Assembly: GCA_964418595.1 (NCBI GenBank) | Contig: CAYQMF010000019.1 | Location: 5,405 to 69,404 of the forward strand | Length of the DNA: 64,000 nt | Source: CAYQMF01 sp964418595 | GTDB lineage: Bacteria; Planctomycetota; UBA1135; UBA2386 | Direction of reading: 5' to 3' | Part shown: positions 60,183 through 64,000 of the stretch, in pieces | Layout of the letters: each line of letters starts with the position of its first letter | Numbering within the stretch: position 1 is the stretch's first letter | Notes under the pieces: generated by a model | Told to the model about the DNA's origin: nothing | The model's database searches: none | Seen by the model: only the letters and a program-made list of their open reading frames with translations | Position numbers and translations under genes: made by a program

Positions 60183-60854
60183 GTGCCCGCCAACCCCACC
60201 GGGTCCCCGCGTGGAAGCGCATCGGGACCGGAACCAGCCCGTACTCCGCAAACCCCGCTCGTCTACGTCGTCGACGATGATCGGGGCATCACGGATCTCA
60301 TCCGTCGCCTGGTCACGGCAACGGGTCTGGCGGTCGCGCCGTTCCACGACGCCACCTCGTTTCTCGCGGCCTACGCACCCACGCAGCCCGGCTGCCTCGT
60401 CCTCGACCTTCAGCTCCCCGACATCGGCGGCATCCAACTCATGGAGCGGTTGAAGGCTCTCGGCGCCACCCAGCCGATCGTCTTCATCAGCGGCTACGCC
60501 GACGTCACGCACGCCATCCAGGTGATGAAGCTCGGCGTCCACGACTTCCTGGAGAAGCCGTTCACCAACGAGGCGATCCTTGCTGCGGTGCAGGCCGCCG
60601 TGGCCTCGGACGCGAGCATGCGGGTCCAGCAGGCGCAGGCCAACGACGTCGCCACGCGCTTTTCGCGGCTGACGCCGCGCGAGAAGCAAGTGATGGAGAT
60701 GGTGGTGAAGGGCATGCCGAACCGCGTGATCGCGGAACAGCTCGAGCTGAGCCCCAAGACCATCGAAGTGCACCGCGCCAACGTGATGGCCAAGCTGCAG
60801 GCGGACTCGCTCGCCGACCTCGTCAAGCTCGCGATGCGGCACTTCGGAGCCTGA
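60183..60854 (+). CDS. FixJ-type response regulator (REC-LuxR HTH)
   Basis: A 223-aa protein starting at GTG 60183 after a ~25-residue Pro/Ser-rich tail. REC is at ~26-140 with DDD at 31-33, Asp75 in CLVLDLQLPD, and FLEKPF. The LuxR-type HTH is at ~160-220: RLTPREKQVMEMVVKGMPNR and ELSPKTIEVHRANVMAKL. It is close to the FixJ/TodT group, in which phosphorylation frees the HTH. No kinase gene is adjacent. It may form a unit with the ECF-like sigma factor before it, but it has its own promoter-like element. Confidence 0.93.
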   Translation: MPANPTGSPRGSASGPEPARTPQTPLVYVVDDDRGITDLIRRLVTATGLAVAPFHDATSFLAAYAPTQPGCLVLDLQLPDIGGIQLMERLKALGATQPIVFISGYADVTHAIQVMKLGVHDFLEKPFTNEAILAAVQAAVASDASMRVQQAQANDVATRFSRLTPREKQVMEMVVKGMPNRVIAEQLELSPKTIEVHRANVMAKLQADSLADLVKLAMRHFGA

Positions 60855-60887
60855 GTCCCGGCCACGAGGCGCCGCCCGGCGCAGTGC

Positions 60888-62195
60888 TCACCGCACGTGC
60901 TCGAGCACGAGTCGCCGCGCCCCCGGGCGCGCGCCCAGCGTGAACGCTCTGGCGACCGCGGCCGCCGCGCGCGCGCCGTCCGCCGCTGTGCGCGCGTGTA
61001 CCCGCGCCAGCACGTCGCCGCGCGCGACCGCGTCGCCGTGCGTCCTCTCGACCACGATGCCGACCAACGGATCGATGCGATCGGTCGGCTGGCGCCGCCC
61101 ACCGCCGAGGTCGCGCACCGCCAGTCCCACGGCGAGCGGATCGAGGTCGGCGACGAAGCCCGCAGCCGTGGCTGGCACGTCGACGACGACCGGCGCCCGG
61201 CCGAGACGCGTGACATCGTCGGCAACGCCGTGATCGCCGCCTTGCACCGCGACGTTGCGCGCAAAGAACGCCAGCGCGCTGCCGTCGTCCAGCGCACCGG
61301 CGAGCCGCGCCTCCGCGGCGGCCGCATCGCGCTCTGTGCCGCCGAGCACGAGCATCTCCGCCCCGAGCGCGATGGTGAGTGCGCGCAGGTCGGCAGGGCC
61401 CCCACCTCGCAAGCACTCGATCGCCTCGCCGACCTCGAGCGCGTTGCCCGCCGCACGGCCCAGCAGCGTGTCCATGTCGGTGAGCATGGCGGTCACCTGC
61501 TTCCCGGCGCCGCGACCCGTGGCCACGATGCTCTCCGCCAGGGTCCGCGCGTCACCGAGCGCGGGCATGAACGCCGCGCGCCCGACCTTCACGTCCATCA
61601 CCAGCCCGTCGATCCCCTCGGCGAGCTTCTTCGCCAGGATCGAGGCGGTGATCAGCGGCACGCTCTCGACGGTCCCGCTGATGTCGCGCGCCGCGTACAT
61701 CCGCCGATCCGCCGGGGCGATCTCCGCCGACGCGCCCGCCATCACGAAGCCGCACCCGTCGAGCACGCGCCGGAACTCGGTAAGCGACAGCGTCGTGCGG
61801 TAGCCGGGGATCGCCTCGAGTTTGTCGATGGTGCCCCCGGTGTGGCCGAGCCCGCGCCCGGAGATCATCGGGACCGGCACGCCGCACGCGGCGACGAGCG
61901 GCGCGAGCACCAGCGACACCTTGTCGCCGACGCCGCCGGTGGAGTGCTTGTCCACCTTGCGGCCGGGAACGCCGGTCAAGTCGAGCACGGTCCCGGAGTC
62001 GCGCATCGCGAGGGTGAGGCACGCCGTCTCCGCCACGCTCATCCCGCGGCAGCACACGGCCATGAGGAACGCACCCAGTTGCACGTCGCCGACGCTGCCG
62101 TCCACGATCCCCGCGACGAGATCGCGGATCTCTCCCTCGCTCAGCTCGGCGCCGCTGCGCTTCTTCTTGATCAGCTCCGCGGGGTGGACGCGCAC
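60888..62195 (-). CDS. deoA: Thymidine phosphorylase
   Basis: A 435-aa enzyme, phosphorolysis of thymidine or other pyrimidine nucleosides. Family signature SGRGLGHTGGTIDKLEAIPG is intact, as are KVDKHSTGGVGDKVSL and LMDVKVGRAAFM-type metal/phosphate blocks. Length equals bacterial DeoA/Pdp. It follows two ALDH-family genes with 4-base gaps, so it is the last of an operon. Its product deoxyribose-1-phosphate could feed, via a mutase and aldolase, an aldehyde that the ALDH oxidises. Confidence 0.95.
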   Translation of the reverse strand: MRVHPAELIKKKRSGAELSEGEIRDLVAGIVDGSVGDVQLGAFLMAVCCRGMSVAETACLTLAMRDSGTVLDLTGVPGRKVDKHSTGGVGDKVSLVLAPLVAACGVPVPMISGRGLGHTGGTIDKLEAIPGYRTTLSLTEFRRVLDGCGFVMAGASAEIAPADRRMYAARDISGTVESVPLITASILAKKLAEGIDGLVMDVKVGRAAFMPALGDARTLAESIVATGRGAGKQVTAMLTDMDTLLGRAAGNALEVGEAIECLRGGGPADLRALTIALGAEMLVLGGTERDAAAAEARLAGALDDGSALAFFARNVAVQGGDHGVADDVTRLGRAPVVVDVPATAAGFVADLDPLAVGLAVRDLGGGRRQPTDRIDPLVGIVVERTHGDAVARGDVLARVHARTAADGARAAAAVARAFTLGARPGARRLVLEHVR

Positions 62196-62199
62196 GCTC

Positions 62200-63051
62200 T
62201 CAGTACGCGACCGGATGCCAGAAGGTCTTCGTCTCCACGAACGGCTCCACCCAGTGCAGGCTCGCGAGGCGCTCGACCCGCGTCCACGCTGCCGCGTCGA
62301 GGTCGGCCCAGCGCACGCGCTTGACGCTGTCCGCCGCGGCCTGCCCCACCGCCGCCACCGGCGAGCCAGCGCAGAACAGGGCGTCGACGTCCCGGTGGCC
62401 GGCGAGCTGCGGTCGCAGCTCGGCCGTGCGCCCCGACAGCAGGTTGACGACGCCGCCCGGGAAGTCGCTCACCGCGAGCAGCTCACCCAGCGCCAGCCCC
62501 ACGAGCGGCATCGGCTCGCTGACCAGCACCACCGCGGCATTGCCCCCGGCCAGCACCGGCAGCAGGAGCGCGAGCGCGCCGAGGAAGCTCGGACGCGGCG
62601 GGGCCACGATCCCCACGACCCCGCACGGCTCGACGGTGCTGAAGTCGAAGAACGGTCCGCTCACGGCATTCTGCGAGCCGAGCAACGTCTGCAGCTTGTC
62701 CGGGATGCCGGCGTACCAGGTGATCAGCGCGATCGCCGCATCGACCTCCGTGGGCGCCGTAGCAGCGTCACCGCCGCCGGCCGCAATCTCGTCCGCAAGC
62801 GAAGCGCGCCGCGACTGCAACAGTTCGCCGAGGCGGTAGAGGATCTGTCCTCGGTTGTAGGCGGTCATCGCCGTCCAGCCGTCCAGCGCCGCGCGCGCAG
62901 CGACCACCGCGTCGCGCAGGTCCTTGCGGCTCGCGAGCGGCGCGTTGCGGCGCGGGCAGCCCTCCGGCTGGTAGGCGCGGCCCGACTCGGTGCGCGGGAA
63001 CTTGCCCGCGATGTAGAGCTTGTACGTCTTCGGCACGGCGGCGTCGGTCAT
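62200..63051 (-). CDS. Truncated aldehyde-dehydrogenase-family protein without catalytic Cys
   Basis: A 283-aa protein. It aligns with the N-terminal NAD-binding half of ALDHs (LYIAGKFPRTESGRAY, AVVAARAALDGWTAMTAYNR, GVVGIVAPPRPSFLGALALL, LLAVSDFPGGVVNLLSG). It ends where the catalytic domain should begin, with a unique tail VETKTFWHPVAY. The catalytic Cys and Glu are therefore absent. Family-wise, this small ALDH-like subunit beside a full ALDH is a pair I associate with deoxyribose-utilisation operons. It may form a heteromeric complex with its neighbour. Confidence 0.85.
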   Translation of the reverse strand: MTDAAVPKTYKLYIAGKFPRTESGRAYQPEGCPRRNAPLASRKDLRDAVVAARAALDGWTAMTAYNRGQILYRLGELLQSRRASLADEIAAGGGDAATAPTEVDAAIALITWYAGIPDKLQTLLGSQNAVSGPFFDFSTVEPCGVVGIVAPPRPSFLGALALLLPVLAGGNAAVVLVSEPMPLVGLALGELLAVSDFPGGVVNLLSGRTAELRPQLAGHRDVDALFCAGSPVAAVGQAAADSVKRVRWADLDAAAWTRVERLASLHWVEPFVETKTFWHPVAY

Positions 63052-63055
63052 CGCA

Positions 63056-64000
63056 TCACCCCTGGGTCGGTGCGCCCGCGACGCGCACGTAGCTCCGCAG
63101 CCCCTGCCGGCCGCCTTCGCGTCCGAACCCCGACTCCTTGAACCCGCCGAACGGGCTCGCCGGATCGAAGCGATTGAACGTGTTGTTCCACACGACGCCG
63201 GCGCGCATGCGCGCTGCCATCCACAGGATGCGCGAGCCCTTGTCGGTCCAGATGCCCGCCGACAACCCGTAGGCGGTGTTGTTGGCCTTCTCCACGGCTT
63301 CCTCCGGCGTGCGGAAGGTCGAGACGGCGAGCACCGGCCCGAACACTTCTTCGCGCGCCACGCGGTGCGCCTGGCTGACCCCGGTCAGCATCGTCGGCGC
63401 GAACCAGAAGCCGCGCGTCGGCAGGGCGCAGGTCGGCTGGATCAGCGCCGCGCCCTCCGCAACGCCGGCATCGACCAGTTCGCGGATGCGCGCGAGTTGC
63501 GCGCGGCTGTTGATCGCGCCCATGTCGGTGTTCGTGTCCATCGGATCGCCGACCCGGATGCGCTCCATGCGACGCTGCAGCTTGTCCACGAACGCGTCGT
63601 GGATGCCCTCCTGCACGAGCAAACGTGATCCCGCGCAGCACACGTGGCCCTGGTTGAAGAAGATCCCGCGCACGACGCCTTCGACGGCCTGGTCGACGGC
63701 GGCGTCCTCGAACACGATGTGCGCCGCCTTGCCCCCCAGCTCCAGGGTCAGGTCCTTGCCGGTGCCGGCCAGCGCCTTCTGGATCTGCTTGCCGACCTCC
63801 GTGCTGCCGGTGAAGGCGACCTTGTCGATCCCCGAGTGACGGACCAGCGCCGCCCCGGTCGTGCCGTCACCCGGGACGATGTTCACCACGCCGGGCGGCA
63901 GCTCCGCCTGCTGCAGCAGCTCGGCGAGGCGCAGCGCGGTGAGCGGCGTGGTCTCCGCCGGCTTGAGCACCACCGTGTTGCCGCACGCAAGGGCGGGCGC
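63056..64000 (-). CDS. NAD(P)-dependent aldehyde dehydrogenase, 5' end outside the window
   Basis: The frame stays open to the window end (before VVLKPAETTPL the codons still read ALACGNT), so the first ~150 residues are missing. Visible catalytic parts are ELGGKAAHIVF with the general-base Glu and FFNQGHVCCAGSRLLV with the nucleophilic Cys. EEVFGPVLAV and ASPFGGFKESGFGREGG follow. Full-length ALDHs are ~480-500 aa. It is followed by the half-ALDH and deoA in tight succession; deoC would be expected upstream, beyond the window, if this is a deoxynucleoside operon. Confidence 0.93.
   Translation of the reverse strand, partial: APALACGNTVVLKPAETTPLTALRLAELLQQAELPPGVVNIVPGDGTTGAALVRHSGIDKVAFTGSTEVGKQIQKALAGTGKDLTLELGGKAAHIVFEDAAVDQAVEGVVRGIFFNQGHVCCAGSRLLVQEGIHDAFVDKLQRRMERIRVGDPMDTNTDMGAINSRAQLARIRELVDAGVAEGAALIQPTCALPTRGFWFAPTMLTGVSQAHRVAREEVFGPVLAVSTFRTPEEAVEKANNTAYGLSAGIWTDKGSRILWMAARMRAGVVWNNTFNRFDPASPFGGFKESGFGREGGRQGLRSYVRVAGAPTQG

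Overview
The window is a very GC-rich (roughly 70% by eye), densely coded bacterial chromosome segment with about 46 protein genes, one tRNA and no recognisable phage, insertion sequence or CRISPR array. The gene content points to Planctomycetota. Markers are a DUF1549/DUF1553 plus DUF1501 pair, a Verrucomicrobia/Planctomycetes-restricted small protein (TIGR04138 type), an ECF-like sigma factor divergent from a Ser/Thr kinase with a formylglycine-generating-enzyme-like tail, many exported proteins of unknown role, and prepilin-like genes with no secretion ATPase beside them. I cannot name a species.

Layout. 1-7 kb: end of a membrane protein, a GT4 glycosyltransferase, and two exported S9 peptidases in tandem. 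7.0-7.4 kb: tRNA-Pro(UGG) with a clear promoter and hairpin, then a 122-bp tandem duplication. 7.4-14 kb: exported M14 carboxypeptidase, a sigma-54 activator broken by one in-frame TAG, an unknown 175-aa protein, and an SGNH-fold exported protein. 14-18 kb: the DUF1501 and DUF1549/LamG/DUF1553 pair. 18-25 kb (minus strand): the TIGR04138-type gene, then holB, tmk and a divergent DnaA-like gene joined by GTGA overlaps, and a TPR-metalloprotease. 25-29 kb: RluA-type pseudouridine synthase, three prepilin/PilX-like genes, and a HEAT-like lipoprotein. 29-36.4 kb: histidine kinase and REC-PP2C phosphatase, divergent from a Ser/Thr kinase, an FHA protein and a ClpA/ClpC-like unfoldase. 36.4-38.8 kb: small membrane proteins, a PA0069-type radical SAM protein and an MBL-fold hydrolase. 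38.9-42.4 kb: a GT2 enzyme and a fused degenerate-GT2/FemAB protein. 42.5-49.2 kb: a histidine-kinase-like protein lacking its phospho-accepting His, an intact NtrC-type regulator, and a 1372-aa TPR protein. 49-56.8 kb: an alpha/alpha-toroid protein, an MFS transporter, a second SGNH protein, ispG, and two exported unknowns. 56.8-60.9 kb: STK-FGE kinase, divergent ECF-like sigma factor, and a FixJ-type regulator. 60.9-64 kb: deoA, an ALDH-like half protein and an ALDH that runs off the window.

Themes. Signalling genes are dense: two-component proteins, Ser/Thr kinases, a PP2C phosphatase, an FHA protein and an ECF-like sigma factor. The most system-like cluster is 29.4-36.4 kb, which puts phosphorylation, dephosphorylation, phospho-recognition and an unfoldase with a ClpP-docking tripeptide in two divergent units. 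Seven gene junctions use 4-bp ATGA or GTGA overlaps, and a -10-like TAnnnT hexamer 6-14 bases before many start codons suggests leaderless or nearly leaderless transcripts.
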